51,780 nucleotides of DNA, taken from the NCBI GenBank assembly GCA_020049495.1, contig JAIFKU010000003.1, positions 1 to 51,780 on the forward strand. The letters are read 5' to 3'. The translations under genes and the position numbers were made by a program. The stretch's first letter is position 1. The number at the start of each line of letters is the position of its first letter. Source of the DNA: Accumulibacter sp. (GTDB taxonomy: Bacteria > Pseudomonadota > Gammaproteobacteria > Burkholderiales > Rhodocyclaceae). Positions 35,312 to 44,660 of this stretch are shown here, piece after piece. The notes beneath the pieces are model-generated. The model was not told where the DNA came from. It was given only the letters and a program-made list of their open reading frames with translations, and searched no databases.

Positions 35312-36188
35312 GCAGCACGCTGATCAGGCGGCCGGATTACGCCGCCTGCTGGGTCGCGGGCAGTCGCGAATCGTCACTTTTGCTGCAGGCAGTGTCGGTG
35401 TCGGCAAGAGTATTCTGGTGGCTAACCTGGCGGCTTCTCTGGCCCGTCAGGGCAAGGAAGTTCTGGTTCTGGACGAGAACACCAGGAAAAATGTGGCATC
35501 CTGTTTCGGGGCCGGGGTTCGTTACGACCTGCATCATGTCATCCATCGCGAGAAGGCACTTTCTGAAGTGCTTCTGAGCGTGGCTCCGGGCGTTCGTATT
35601 CTACCCGCCGCGCGGGCGGTGAAGACGCTCGGCACGTTGAGCATTGAGCAGCAGGCGAGCTTGCTGGAATGCATCTCTGGCATGGATAGGCCGGCTGATG
35701 TGATCCTCGTCGATGCGTCCCTGGATCATCCCCTGGGCTTTTCGCCGCTTGGCCTGGCCGCGCACGACACCGTGATCGTCATCACGGCGACGGGGGCTTC
35801 AATTACCGAGGCTTATGCCCTGATCAAGAAGGTCAGTCTCGGTTATGCGCGCAAAAACTTCCGCATACTGGTGAACAAGGTACGTGATCAGGATGAGGCT
35901 GAAGCAATTCACGGCAATATTGCCAGGGTAACCCACAGCAGAGGTCTGGCTCGCCTCGAATACGCCGGTTTCGTGCCGCTCGACGAACACCTGCGTCAGG
36001 CTTCACGTCTCTGTCAGCCCGTTGCGGGATTATTCCCCGATGCCCCTTCTGTAAAAGCGTATCGAACGATAGCCAGTGATCTGCTCAACTGGACTTTGCC
36101 CGACGATGAGGCTGGCGGACTCGAACAATTCGTGCAACAACTGCTACACTTGAGCCAGCATATCGATCCGATAGCCATTTACGCCTGA
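35304..36188 (+). CDS. flhG: Flagellar number regulator FlhG (FleN), MinD/ParA family
   Basis: A 294-residue MinD-type ATPase that limits flagellar number. The P-loop reads AAGSVGVGKS (near residue 30); the signature Lys of the deviant Walker A motif (KGGVGKT) is not visible, Gly or Ser standing in its place. VLVDASLDHPLGFSP marks a second conserved block. GTG 35304 is chosen because GGAGGG lies five bases ahead. In many polar flagellates FlhG also antagonises the FleQ/FlrA master regulator. Confidence 0.88.
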   Translation: MAEQHADQAAGLRRLLGRGQSRIVTFAAGSVGVGKSILVANLAASLARQGKEVLVLDENTRKNVASCFGAGVRYDLHHVIHREKALSEVLLSVAPGVRILPAARAVKTLGTLSIEQQASLLECISGMDRPADVILVDASLDHPLGFSPLGLAAHDTVIVITATGASITEAYALIKKVSLGYARKNFRILVNKVRDQDEAEAIHGNIARVTHSRGLARLEYAGFVPLDEHLRQASRLCQPVAGLFPDAPSVKAYRTIASDLLNWTLPDDEAGGLEQFVQQLLHLSQHIDPIAIYA

Positions 36189-36200
36189 CAGTTCCAAACT

Positions 36201-36947
36201 ATGTATAACGCTGCTGGTCAGATCAATAAGGATCAGCTGGTACAGCGCTTCGCTCCGCTCGTAAAGCGTATCGCCTATCATCTGATGGCTCGATTGCCTT
36301 CCAGTGTCCAGGTCGACGATCTGGTGCAGAACGGCATGATGGGTCTGCTCGATGCCATAAACCGTTTTGAGGCAGGGATGGGCGCACAATTTGAAACCTA
36401 TGCCGCTCAGCGTGTACGTGGTGCGATGCTTGATGGGCTGCGTGAGAACGACTGGTTGCCACGCAGCCTGCGCCGTGATTTCCGTCGCATTGAGGTCGCC
36501 GTTTCCCAGCTTGAACAGGAATACGGTCGTACGCCAAGCGAGAACGAACTGGCCGGTGCGCTGAGCATGACGCTTGCCGAATATCAAAAGATGCTACAGG
36601 ATGCACGTGGGCATCAACTCATTTCTTACGAGGATCTGGTTGAAAACGGGGATGAGGATTTCCTCGAACGTCATTTGACGGATGATTCAAGCGAGCCGTC
36701 GAAGATTCTTGAAGATGAGAGCCTGCGTCGATTGCTGGTGCAGGGGATCGAGGCTTTGCCCGAGCGCGAGAAAATGATGATGGCGCTCTATTATGAGCAG
36801 GATCTCAATTTGCGCGAGATCGGAGACGTCATGGGTGTGACAGAATCCCGTGTCTGCCAGTTGCACAGCCAGGCCGTTGCCAGATTGCGCGTGCGAATTT
36901 TCGGTGAAGCCGGGCTCAAGAAAAAGAAAGCCAAGCGTAATGGATAA
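36201..36947 (+). CDS. fliA: Flagellar sigma factor FliA (sigma-28)
   Basis: A 248-residue sigma-70-family factor. Region 2 contains LVQNGMMGLLDAINRFE and ETYAAQRVRGAMLDGLREN, region 3 LEQEYGRTPSENELA, and region 4 EREKMMMALYYEQDLN and VMGVTESRVCQLHSQA. It drives late flagellar genes and is held by FlgM. Matching promoters occur at 39264-39290 and 47453-47479. Its stop overlaps the next ATG by eight bases. Confidence 0.96.
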   Translation: MYNAAGQINKDQLVQRFAPLVKRIAYHLMARLPSSVQVDDLVQNGMMGLLDAINRFEAGMGAQFETYAAQRVRGAMLDGLRENDWLPRSLRRDFRRIEVAVSQLEQEYGRTPSENELAGALSMTLAEYQKMLQDARGHQLISYEDLVENGDEDFLERHLTDDSSEPSKILEDESLRRLLVQGIEALPEREKMMMALYYEQDLNLREIGDVMGVTESRVCQLHSQAVARLRVRIFGEAGLKKKKAKRNG

Positions 36948-37667
36948 AATCAGCGTTCTCGGTCTGTTGCTCGGCATGGTGGCGATTATTGGCGGCCAGG
37001 TGCTTGAAGGTGGCCATGTCTCTTCGCTAACTCAGCCAACGGCATTGTTGATCGTGCTTGGCGGCACCTTGGGTGCGGTCATGATGCGACCTTCATGCGC
37101 GGTATCCGGATGGCACGCTGGATCTGGTTTCCGCCTGTGCTGGATTATCTACAGTTGATCAACCAGATATCGAGCTGGAGTCACGTTTCCCGGCGTGAGG
37201 GATTGCTGGCCCTGGAAAATGTGATCAATCAGCTGAGTGATGATTTTATCCGCAAGGGCTTGCAGCTACTGGTCGATGGCGCCGAGCCGGAAAGACTGCG
37301 TGAAGTACTGGAAGTGGAAATCAATACCTATGAGGATGAACTGAAGCTGTCGGCCAGGATCTGGGAAGCCGCTGGTGGATATTCTCCAACCATCGGCATT
37401 CTCGGCGCGGTGCTGGGCCTGATCCACGTCATGGAGAACCTCACCGATCCCTCCAAACTGGGTGCCGGCATCGCTGTGGCCTTTGTGGCCACGATTTATG
37501 GCGTTGGCCTGGCCAATCTGGTTTTTCTGCCGATGGCCAACAAGCTCAAGGCACATATCAATCGCCTGATCGTGCAGCGGGAAATGATTGTCGATGGGCT
37601 GGTGGGCATTGCCAACGGCGATAACCCGCGCATCATCGAAAGCCGACTTCAGGGCTACATTTTTTAG
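36940..37667 (+). pseudogene. Second MotA-type stator gene (MotC/PomA-like), frameshifted
   Basis: The frame from ATG 36940 gives MDKISVLGLLLGMVAII and continues through ALLIVLGGTLGAVMM, then becomes nonsense and stops at 37158. From 37095 the -1 frame resumes the family: MRGIRMARWIWFPPVLDY, then GYSPTIGILGAVLGLIHVME and FVATIYGVGLANL, ending at 37667. Several residues usually found between (a QTP-like step) are missing, so a deletion of 3n+1 bases near 37086 fits better than a single-base error. It lies between fliA and an intact MotB-type gene. A sequencing or assembly error remains possible. Confidence 0.8.
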
Positions 37668-37670
37668 CGT

Positions 37671-38459
37671 ATGGCGCGCAGAAAACGCGAAGACGAACAC
37701 GATAACCACGAACGCTGGCTGGTTTCGTATGCGGACTTCATTACCTTGCTGTTTGCCTTCTTCGTGGTGATGTATGCCCTGTCGACGGTCAACGAGGGAA
37801 AGTATCGAATACTCAGCGATTCGATGGTCAGTGCTTTTCGCAATGTCCAAATCAATACCGCTGCGCAGTTGCCGGTAGTCATGCCGCCACCGATTTCGAT
37901 GATTCAGAAACCCAATACGGCAATCAAGGCGCAGGAAGTGGTGAAACAGAAGCAGCGCGACAAGATGCGCAATGTCGCCAAGGATATTCTGGAAGTCATG
38001 GCGCCTCTGATCGAGCAAGGAAAGGTCAGAGTGATAGAAACAAGCCGTGGAGTAACCATTGAAATCAACGACAGCATCCTGTTTTCGCCCGGCCAGGCAC
38101 TTCTGCAGCCGCCTCTGATCAAGGCCATGCGTGCGATTGCCGATGTGCTGGTGCCAACGGAGTTTCCGATTACCATCGAAGGGCACACCGATAACGTGCC
38201 GATCAAGACTCCTCAGTTCCCTTCCAATTGGGAACTGTCGGCCGTTCGTGCGACGACGGTTCTGCGCCTGTTCGCCGATTCGGGGGTGGCCGCTGAGCGC
38301 TTGACGGCGATCGGCTATGCCGATACGCGTCCGGTTGAGCCGAACCTGCTGGCCGACGGGCGGGCGCGTAATCGCCGGGTAACGATCATGATCGACTCGG
38401 CTGTTCCGGAAAAAGGGAAAGAACTTGGTCTCGAGACTCAGCCGGCTTTGCTGCAGTAG
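37671..38459 (+). CDS. motD: MotB-type stator protein (MotD-like), partner of the frameshifted gene
   Basis: A 262-residue protein with the ion-binding Asp22 in VSYADFITLLFAFFVVMYA and a C-terminal OmpA domain (IEGHTDNVPI, ANGRARNRR-like RARNRRVTIM). It is shorter than the MotB at 22485 and resembles MotD of Pseudomonas-type second stators. It follows the frameshifted motA-type gene by three bases. It ends six bases from the convergent flgN. Confidence 0.9.
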   Translation: MARRKREDEHDNHERWLVSYADFITLLFAFFVVMYALSTVNEGKYRILSDSMVSAFRNVQINTAAQLPVVMPPPISMIQKPNTAIKAQEVVKQKQRDKMRNVAKDILEVMAPLIEQGKVRVIETSRGVTIEINDSILFSPGQALLQPPLIKAMRAIADVLVPTEFPITIEGHTDNVPIKTPQFPSNWELSAVRATTVLRLFADSGVAAERLTAIGYADTRPVEPNLLADGRARNRRVTIMIDSAVPEKGKELGLETQPALLQ

Positions 38460-38465
38460 TTCGGG

Positions 38466-38942
38466 CTATACGGCGTCGTTGATAAGCCGGTTGCCTGCAG
38501 TCGTCGATTGCCCATCAGGGCCATAGAGGTCAAGCGAATTCCTTCCGCCCTGCAGGGCTTCCAGAGCCTTGGCGTTGTGGTGCATGCGCATCTGGATCAG
38601 TTCGCCGTTGAGTCGATTCAACTCGCGTGCCTCGCTGGCCAGAGAAAGGATCTTCGTCCAGGCCATGCTGGCGGTTTTTTCATCGGGATATTTTGCACAC
38701 CAGGACTCAACGCCAGTACGGTCAGCGCCAAAGCCTTGCACTGCAAGTGACGTGTTTCGTTGTGTCGCGAGGTTTTTCAGATGGATCGCGAGTCTGCTTT
38801 TTTGTTCGGCAAACAGCGGCAGATGATCGATATCGCCAATGCTCAAAGCTTTCTGCTCGACTTCGAGCAGGGCAACAAACTGCTGAACAGCCTCGGCTTC
38901 GGCCGTTATGGTTTGCACCAAGGCGGCTGTTTCAGAAGTCAA
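38466..38942 (-). CDS. flgN: Flagellar export chaperone FlgN
   Basis: A 158-residue, largely helical protein with heptad-like leucines, for example VQQFVALLEVEQKAL and NRLNGELIQMRM. FlgN is the chaperone of the junction proteins FlgK and FlgL. It starts two bases after flgM ends, as is usual, so both are one transcript. Identification rests on length, helical pattern and this position. Confidence 0.85.
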   Translation of the reverse strand: MTSETAALVQTITAEAEAVQQFVALLEVEQKALSIGDIDHLPLFAEQKSRLAIHLKNLATQRNTSLAVQGFGADRTGVESWCAKYPDEKTASMAWTKILSLASEARELNRLNGELIQMRMHHNAKALEALQGGRNSLDLYGPDGQSTTAGNRLINDAV

Positions 38943-38944
38943 TG

Positions 38945-39229
38945 TCAGGCCTGTCTCTGGGAATCAACAAGTTCCTTGGCCGAAGAAATCAGACGGTCGG
39001 CAATGGCGCCGGCGTTGATCGTAAAACGTCCCTCCGAGATGGCCTGCTTGATTTCCGAAACACGAGCGACATCGAAGGTCTGCTCGTCATCCGAGGCCAG
39101 TAACTGGGCCGAAAGACTGCTCAACTGGACATCGTTGATGGTCGTCGACGATGTTCTGCCGGCGGCATGCTCACGCGTCTCTTTGACCAGGGGCGTGCCT
39201 GAGGGTTTGGTCGAACTTTCGATCTTCAT
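38945..39229 (-). CDS. flgM: Anti-sigma-28 factor FlgM
   Basis: A 94-residue protein with the disordered N-terminal half and the C-terminal sigma-binding helices: VARVSEIKQAISEGRFTI and GAIADRLISSAKEL match FlgM. It holds FliA until secreted through the finished hook-basal body. A strong FliA promoter lies ahead of it. Confidence 0.95.
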   Translation of the reverse strand: MKIESSTKPSGTPLVKETREHAAGRTSSTTINDVQLSSLSAQLLASDDEQTFDVARVSEIKQAISEGRFTINAGAIADRLISSAKELVDSQRQA

Positions 39230-39263
39230 GGTAACGCCTCAATTAGTTTTCTGCTTACACGTG

Positions 39264-39290
39264 CTATCGGCTTCAAGCAACGGAACTTTA
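39264..39290 (-). promoter_or_regulatory. FliA (sigma-28) promoter of flgM-flgN
   Basis: On the minus strand TAAAGTTC (39290-39283) and GCCGATAG (39271-39264) are separated by exactly 11 bases, a near-perfect match to TAAAGTTT-N11-GCCGATAA. It sits 35 bases before the flgM start and would give FlgM feedback on FliA. Confidence 0.85.
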
Positions 39291-39330
39291 GCACTATTTT
39301 CCTCGTTATACCCGCCTGTTGCGAATCAAA

Positions 39331-40032
39331 TCAATGCGAGACTTCCACAATGCCGCCAGGCTGCGCAATGCCGCTGACGGTCTGACCGGAATTCGTTTTG
39401 ACCTGGACAAGCTGACCGGCGATGGCGTTGTTGAGCGCTTTGCCCTCGCTGCTGACGCTGAATCCGGGACCATTGGATACCGTTTTTACACTTTGTCCCT
39501 GCTGCACAGCCCAAGGGGTGTTCAGCAGGTCGCTACGCAACGGCTGACCGGCAGAAACTCCGTTCCTGACTGTTTTTCCGATAACTTGCGTCTGTTCGGT
39601 CAGAACAGTAGCGGGCAGGGTGCTCAAATCGCCACTTCGGACAACGACATCGGCAATGCCAAGGACGTATCCGGCCGGCAGCGACCGTGCAGCGATGAGG
39701 TAGTTGCTTGAAACCGTTACCTGCACCGGAACATAGATCGTCCAGGTCGACGGTCCAAGGCAGCGAACACCGACAGTGGCCTTGCCCCAGAGCTTGCCCC
39801 CGGCAGGGAGAAAAGGTTCGAAGGCACTGCAGGGAGACAACTGGGTACGTGCATCGAGCTGACCGATGCTGTAACTGACTTTGCCGGGCAGGCCCTGCGT
39901 TTGCGCACGCAGGTAATCATCCAGCGTGCTGTATAGCGCATTCTGCGCAAACGAAAGCAGGGGGCTCAGCAGCAGCAGCCAAAAGACGCCGCAAAATTTT
40001 CGGTGGTGTCGGGGCAGGTACGTAGAGATCAT
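39331..40032 (-). CDS. flgA: Flagellar P-ring assembly chaperone FlgA
   Basis: A 233-residue periplasmic protein with a signal peptide (FWLLLLSPLLSFAQ) and a C-terminal SAF domain with RSLPAGYVLGIADVVV and KTVRNGVSAGQPL. FlgA helps FlgI assemble the P ring. ATG 40032 is chosen, giving a signal peptide of normal length; an upstream start at 40104 would add 24 residues before it. It is divergent from flgB. Confidence 0.9.
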   Translation of the reverse strand: MISTYLPRHHRKFCGVFWLLLLSPLLSFAQNALYSTLDDYLRAQTQGLPGKVSYSIGQLDARTQLSPCSAFEPFLPAGGKLWGKATVGVRCLGPSTWTIYVPVQVTVSSNYLIAARSLPAGYVLGIADVVVRSGDLSTLPATVLTEQTQVIGKTVRNGVSAGQPLRSDLLNTPWAVQQGQSVKTVSNGPGFSVSSEGKALNNAIAGQLVQVKTNSGQTVSGIAQPGGIVEVSH

Positions 40033-40187
40033 GGCTCTATTCTGCCTGATCACGGGACGATAACGAAACAATCCGTTGCGGACTGTTGCGCAACGTAGTG
40101 CCAATCAGTCCGGCAATATTTGCCGATAGACAGGAAGATGGTGGCGATGTTGGCCGGTGACTGTCGTTTTAAGGGCATTGTTTTTCA

Positions 40188-40202
40188 TGGTACAGGAATT
40201 GC
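40188..40202 (+). promoter_or_regulatory. Sigma-54 promoter of the flgB operon
   Basis: TGGTACAGGAATTGC fits the consensus TGGYACR-N4-TTGC, with GG at 40189-40190 and GC at 40201-40202 exactly 10 bases apart. It lies 39 bases before flgB. This implies an RpoN-dependent activator of the FleR/FlrC type controlling rod and hook genes. Confidence 0.85.
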
Positions 40203-40241
40203 TTTGAGTCTGGCTGTGTAACTATTCAGTCTGGAGTCCTC

Positions 40242-40643
40242 GTGCTCAGCAAAATCGATAATGCGCTTTCCTTCCAGCAGCAGGCTCTTGGTTTGCGCGC
40301 CCACCGGCAGGAAATCCTGGCAGCAAACATAGCCAATGCCGACACGCCACATTACAAGGCACGCGACTTCAATTTCTCGAGCGCACTCAAGGAAGCCGTA
40401 GCCGGTCGCACTGGCGGAAGCCTTGCGCTGGCCACAACAGCGTCGCGACACCTGTCAGCCGGCACAGCGTCAGCTCCGGTGCGACTCATGTACCGCACTC
40501 CATCTCAAGCCAGTGTTGATGGCAACACCGTCGATATGGATGTTGAGCGCGCCCAGTTTTCCGAGAACGCGATTCAGTATGAGGCGGGTCTGACCTTCAT
40601 CACGCATCAGATCAAGATGCAGATGGCCGCGACGCAAGGCTAA
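40242..40643 (+). CDS. flgB: Flagellar rod protein FlgB
   Basis: A 133-residue proximal rod protein. The N-terminal helix is followed by the conserved rod motif [19 protein letters not shown], and the C-terminus by [18 protein letters not shown] and KMQMAA. The start is GTG 40242 with TGGAG five bases ahead. It is the first gene of the flgB-flgL run. Confidence 0.95.
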   Translation: MLSKIDNALSFQQQALGLRAHRQEILAANIANADTPHYKARDFNFSSALKEAVAGRTGGSLALATTASRHLSAGTASAPVRLMYRTPSQASVDGNTVDMDVERAQFSENAIQYEAGLTFITHQIKMQMAATQG

Positions 40644-40648
40644 TTACC

Positions 40649-41053
40649 ATGAGCGTATTCAATGTTTTCCATATCGCCGGCAGTGCCCTGACGGCGCAGT
40701 CCATGCGTCTCAACGCGGTCGCCAGCAACCTGGCCAACGCGGACAGCATCGCCGGCCCGGACGGCAAACCCTACCGCGCCAAGCAGGTTGTTTTCGAAGC
40801 GACACCGATCAATGGTCAGGCGGCGCAAGGGGTGCGTGTCAAACAGGTGGTTGAGGACGCCAGTCCGGGACGCATGGTCTATGACCCGCGCAATCCGGCG
40901 GCCGACGAGAAAGGCTACGTGATGCTGCCGAACGTGAGCGTGGTTGACGAAATGGTCAACATGATTTCGGCCTCGCGTTCGTATCAGACCAATGCCGAAG
41001 TCATGAATACCGCCAAGCAACTGCTGCTCAAGACATTGACGCTTGGTCAGTAA
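40649..41053 (+). CDS. flgC: Flagellar rod protein FlgC
   Basis: A 134-residue rod protein with the motif [19 protein letters not shown] and the C-terminal FlgC pattern [20 protein letters not shown]. It follows flgB after five bases and forms the proximal rod with FlgB and FlgF. Confidence 0.96.
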   Translation: MSVFNVFHIAGSALTAQSMRLNAVASNLANADSIAGPDGKPYRAKQVVFEATPINGQAAQGVRVKQVVEDASPGRMVYDPRNPAADEKGYVMLPNVSVVDEMVNMISASRSYQTNAEVMNTAKQLLLKTLTLGQ

Positions 41054-41077
41054 TACTGCGATTCCAAGGAGAAAACT

Positions 41078-41761
41078 ATGGCAAGCGTGCAAGCGACAGC
41101 ATCTTCAGGCGATATTTTCGCGGCGATCAACGCGACGGGCAAGAGCACTGCAACGGCTTCGACCTCGACGGCCGAAGAAGCGCAGAACCGGTTTCTGACC
41201 CTGTTGGTCACGCAGCTCAAGAATCAGGATCCTCTGAACCCTATGGATAACGCTCAGATGACCAGCCAACTGGCGCAGATGAGCACGGTTTCGGGGATCG
41301 AAAAACTCAATACGACACTCAATTCGCTGGTCGATAGTGTCGGCAACAGCCAGTCCATGCAAGCGGCGGCAATGATCGGCAAGAGCGTGCTGGTTCCGGG
41401 CTCGCAGCTTTCTTTGAGCAACGGTTTTGCTTACGGCGGTATCAATCTCTCCGGGGCAGCGGATCAGGTCACCCTGACTATTGTTGACAGTACGGGCAAG
41501 GTCATTCAGACCCAGAAACTGGGCGCGCGCGAAGCCGGGGTTTTCAACATTGCGTGGGATGGTATGACTGACGCGGAAACCACGGCGGCGGATGGCATCT
41601 ACAAGTTTACGGTCGAGGCCGTACAAGGAGACAAGGCGGTAGCAGCTGATCCTCTGCAGATTGGCACGGTTTCTGCTTTAGTCCGGTCACCGAGCGGATT
41701 CCTGCTCGACCTCGGGTCGCTCGGAACGGTTGATTTCAAGAACGTGCAACAGATTATCTAG
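41078..41761 (+). CDS. flgD: Hook cap protein FlgD
   Basis: A 227-residue hook-capping scaffold. The N-terminal export and capping part reads QNRFLTLLVTQLKNQDPLNP, with NAQMTSQLAQMSTVSGIEKL after it, and the C-terminal half is a tudor/Ig-like domain (WDGMTDAETTAADGIYKF). It polymerises FlgE and is then lost. Confidence 0.95.
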   Translation: MASVQATASSGDIFAAINATGKSTATASTSTAEEAQNRFLTLLVTQLKNQDPLNPMDNAQMTSQLAQMSTVSGIEKLNTTLNSLVDSVGNSQSMQAAAMIGKSVLVPGSQLSLSNGFAYGGINLSGAADQVTLTIVDSTGKVIQTQKLGAREAGVFNIAWDGMTDAETTAADGIYKFTVEAVQGDKAVAADPLQIGTVSALVRSPSGFLLDLGSLGTVDFKNVQQII

Positions 41762-41776
41762 AGGCAGGAGAAAAAA

Positions 41777-43081
41777 ATGTCATTTCAGCAAGGTTTGAGC
41801 GGACTCAACGCGGCGGCTAAAGGTTTGGATGTCACGGGTAACAACATTGCCAACGCCAATACGGTGGGTTTCAAGTCGTCAGTAACACACTTTGCTGATG
41901 TGTATGCCAACTCGCTCGCCGGTTCGGGCGCTTCGCAGGTGGGTATTGGTACCACGACATCAGCCGTCCAGCAGAGCTTTACGCAAGGCAATATAACCAC
42001 CACCAACAATCCCCTTGATATTTCGATTAACGGCGGCGGGTTTTATCGTATGAGCACCAACGGCACGGTCACCTACAGTCGTAGTGGTCAGTTTCACCTG
42101 GACAAGAATGGCTATATTGTCGATGACCGTGCGCGTGTGCTGACAGGTTATCCGGCCGATGCGACGGGTACTATTGTTCAGTCTTCGCCGGTGGATTTGC
42201 AACTGGATTCCGGTGACCAGCCGCCCGTAGCAACTGGTGCCGGGGTTGGAACATTTCAGGGCGTCAAAGCTAACGTCAATCTGGATTCGCGAGCCACCGT
42301 AACGACCTGGACGGCGGCTCCCGGTGCTGCCACGGTATGGTCGCCCGACCCGTCGGATTACAACTGGTCCACGGCCTTGTCTGTGTATGACAGCTTGGGG
42401 AATGCACATACCCTATCCCTTTATGCCGTGAAAACGGCGGTTGTACCTGCTGGCGGTGGAGCGGAGTGGCAGATTCATGCCAATGTCGATGGCACGAGCG
42501 ATCTGAATGTTACCTTGACTACCTCGACGCTGACTTTTAATACCTCGGGGACGCTGGTGGGTACTGGAGTAGTCGGAGTCTCAATCAATCTTGCCGACGT
42601 GATGGCTGATTTGGGCGGCGTCAATTCTGCGGGTTCTCCATTGGCCTTCAACCTCGATTTCGCGGGTAGTTCGCAATACGGCAGCCCCTTCGGTGCCAAC
42701 CGTCTTGAGCAGGATGGTTACACCTCCGGGCGTTTGACGGGGGTCAGTGTTGCCGGGGATGGCACGATTCGTGGCAACTACAGTAACGGACAGGCGCGAG
42801 ATCTGGGGCAGGTGGTTTTGGCCGGGTTTACTAACCCCAACGGCTTGGTTTCACTGGGTGGCAACCAATGGTCAGAGACGGCAGCTTCCGGCGCTGCTCT
42901 GGTGGGTGCGCCGGGAAGTGCGAGCCTGGGCGTTTTGCAATCGGCCGCAATTGAGGAGTCGAATACCGATTTGACTGCCGAACTCGTCAATATGATTACC
43001 CAACAGCGCAACTACCAGGCCAACGCACAATCGATCAAGACGCAGGATCAGATCCTGCAGACGCTGGTCAATCTGCGCTGA
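41777..43081 (+). CDS. flgE: Flagellar hook protein FlgE
   Basis: A 434-residue hook subunit. It begins MSFQQGLSGLNAAAKGLDV with NNIANANTVGFKSS and ends with DLTAELVNMITQQRNYQA and a heptad helix. The central part from about 150 to 350 is the surface domain. Slightly longer than the 402 residues of E. coli. Confidence 0.96.
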   Translation: MSFQQGLSGLNAAAKGLDVTGNNIANANTVGFKSSVTHFADVYANSLAGSGASQVGIGTTTSAVQQSFTQGNITTTNNPLDISINGGGFYRMSTNGTVTYSRSGQFHLDKNGYIVDDRARVLTGYPADATGTIVQSSPVDLQLDSGDQPPVATGAGVGTFQGVKANVNLDSRATVTTWTAAPGAATVWSPDPSDYNWSTALSVYDSLGNAHTLSLYAVKTAVVPAGGGAEWQIHANVDGTSDLNVTLTTSTLTFNTSGTLVGTGVVGVSINLADVMADLGGVNSAGSPLAFNLDFAGSSQYGSPFGANRLEQDGYTSGRLTGVSVAGDGTIRGNYSNGQARDLGQVVLAGFTNPNGLVSLGGNQWSETAASGAALVGAPGSASLGVLQSAAIEESNTDLTAELVNMITQQRNYQANAQSIKTQDQILQTLVNLR

Positions 43082-43112
43082 TCGAACTGATACGGGAAGG
43101 GGATAGCGCCAC

Positions 43113-43856
43113 ATGGATCGCCTGATCTACACGGCAATGAGCGGAGCCAAGCACGCCTTCCTGCAGCAGGCGGGTGTGGCGCAGAATCTGGCCAATGCCT
43201 CGACGACTGGTTACCGTGCCATGGAACACAAGTTCAGGGCCGTGCCGGTACAGGGTGAAGGGGCGCCGACGCGTGCTTTCGTGGTCGACGCCTCGGTCGT
43301 CGATGTTTTTGACCAGGGTCCGATGATGGCCACCGGGCGCCCGCTGGACGTGGCCGTTCAGGGTGCCGGCTGGCTGGCTGTGGAAACCGCAGATGGACGT
43401 GAAGCCTATACGCGCGCCGGAAATTTGCAGATCAATGCCAACGGTCAACTGCAAACGGCGAGTGGCCTGAATGTGCTGGGTGATGGCGGGCCGATCGGCA
43501 TACCGCCGGACAACAGCATCACCATTTCACCCGATGGAACGATTTCTGCCGTTCCGCTGTTTGGTACGCCCAATAATGTCAATGTGGTCGGACGGATCAA
43601 GCTGGTCAATCCGCCGGAAAATGAACTGCTACGCGGCGACGATGGCCTTTTCCGGACAAAAGGCGGCACGCCGGCCACTGTCGACGAGACGGTCAAACTG
43701 GCCTCTGAAACGCTTGAAGGCAGCAATGTCAATGCGGTTGATGCGATGGTCAACATGATCAGCCTCGCCCGTCAGTTCGAGATGCAGATCAAGATGTTGC
43801 AAACGGCGGATGCCAATGCCAACAAGGCGAGCCAGATTCTTTCGATGAATGCCTAA
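43113..43856 (+). CDS. flgF: Flagellar rod protein FlgF
   Basis: A 247-residue proximal rod protein. It begins MDRLIYTAMSGAKHAFLQQ with NLANASTTGYRAM, and ends with VNAVDAMVNMISLARQFEMQ. It is a paralogue of the next gene. A GGGAAGGGGA site lies ahead of the ATG. Confidence 0.95.
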   Translation: MDRLIYTAMSGAKHAFLQQAGVAQNLANASTTGYRAMEHKFRAVPVQGEGAPTRAFVVDASVVDVFDQGPMMATGRPLDVAVQGAGWLAVETADGREAYTRAGNLQINANGQLQTASGLNVLGDGGPIGIPPDNSITISPDGTISAVPLFGTPNNVNVVGRIKLVNPPENELLRGDDGLFRTKGGTPATVDETVKLASETLEGSNVNAVDAMVNMISLARQFEMQIKMLQTADANANKASQILSMNA

Positions 43857-43868
43857 GGACGAGAACAC

Positions 43869-44651
43869 ATGATCCGCTCACTCTGGATTGCCCGTACCGG
43901 CCTGGATGCTCAGCAAACGAGTCTGGACGTGATTGCCAACAATCTGGCCAACACCAGCACCAACGGTTTCAAGCGTGCGCGTCCGGTATTCGAAGATTTG
44001 CTCTATCAGACGCTGCGCCAGCCTGGCGCCCAGTCGTCGCAGTCAACACAGATCCCCGGCGGACTGCAACTGGGTACCGGTGTGCGCCCCATATCAACTG
44101 CGCGTATTCATACCCAGGGCGCACTTCAGCAGACCGGGAACGATCTTGACGTGGCCATCAATGGTGCCGGATTCCTTCAGGTTCTCTTGCCCGACGGGAC
44201 TACGGCGTATACCCGGGACGGCTCATTCCAGAAGGACAATCAGGGGCAGGTCGTGACCTCCAGCGGCTATCCCTTGCAACCGAGCGTCACGATTCCGTCC
44301 AATGCCCTGACCGTCACCATCTCGAATGATGGCGTGGTCAGTGTCACGCAACCCGGGGCGGCGGGGACAACGCAGGTCGGTACGCTGCAAGTGGCGACCT
44401 TTATCAATGTCGGCGGCCTGCAAAGCGTCGGTGAAAACCTTTTTATGGAGACGGCATCGAGTGGAACGCCGACGCCGAGTACGCCCGGAACCAATGGTGC
44501 CGGTTTGCTGAATCAGCGTTACGTTGAAACATCGAACGTCAATGTAGCCGAAGAACTGGTGAGCATGATCCAGACCCAGCGCGCCTACGAGCTTAATTCC
44601 AAGGTGGTGTCGACTTCCGACGCGATGCTGGCGCGCCTGACGCAGTTGTAA
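43869..44651 (+). CDS. flgG: Distal rod protein FlgG
   Basis: A 260-residue distal rod protein of standard length. It begins [19 protein letters not shown] with [16 protein letters not shown] and ends [19 protein letters not shown] and LARLTQL. It starts 12 bases after flgF. Confidence 0.97.
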   Translation: MIRSLWIARTGLDAQQTSLDVIANNLANTSTNGFKRARPVFEDLLYQTLRQPGAQSSQSTQIPGGLQLGTGVRPISTARIHTQGALQQTGNDLDVAINGAGFLQVLLPDGTTAYTRDGSFQKDNQGQVVTSSGYPLQPSVTIPSNALTVTISNDGVVSVTQPGAAGTTQVGTLQVATFINVGGLQSVGENLFMETASSGTPTPSTPGTNGAGLLNQRYVETSNVNVAEELVSMIQTQRAYELNSKVVSTSDAMLARLTQL

Positions 44652-44660
44652 GGAGGAGCC

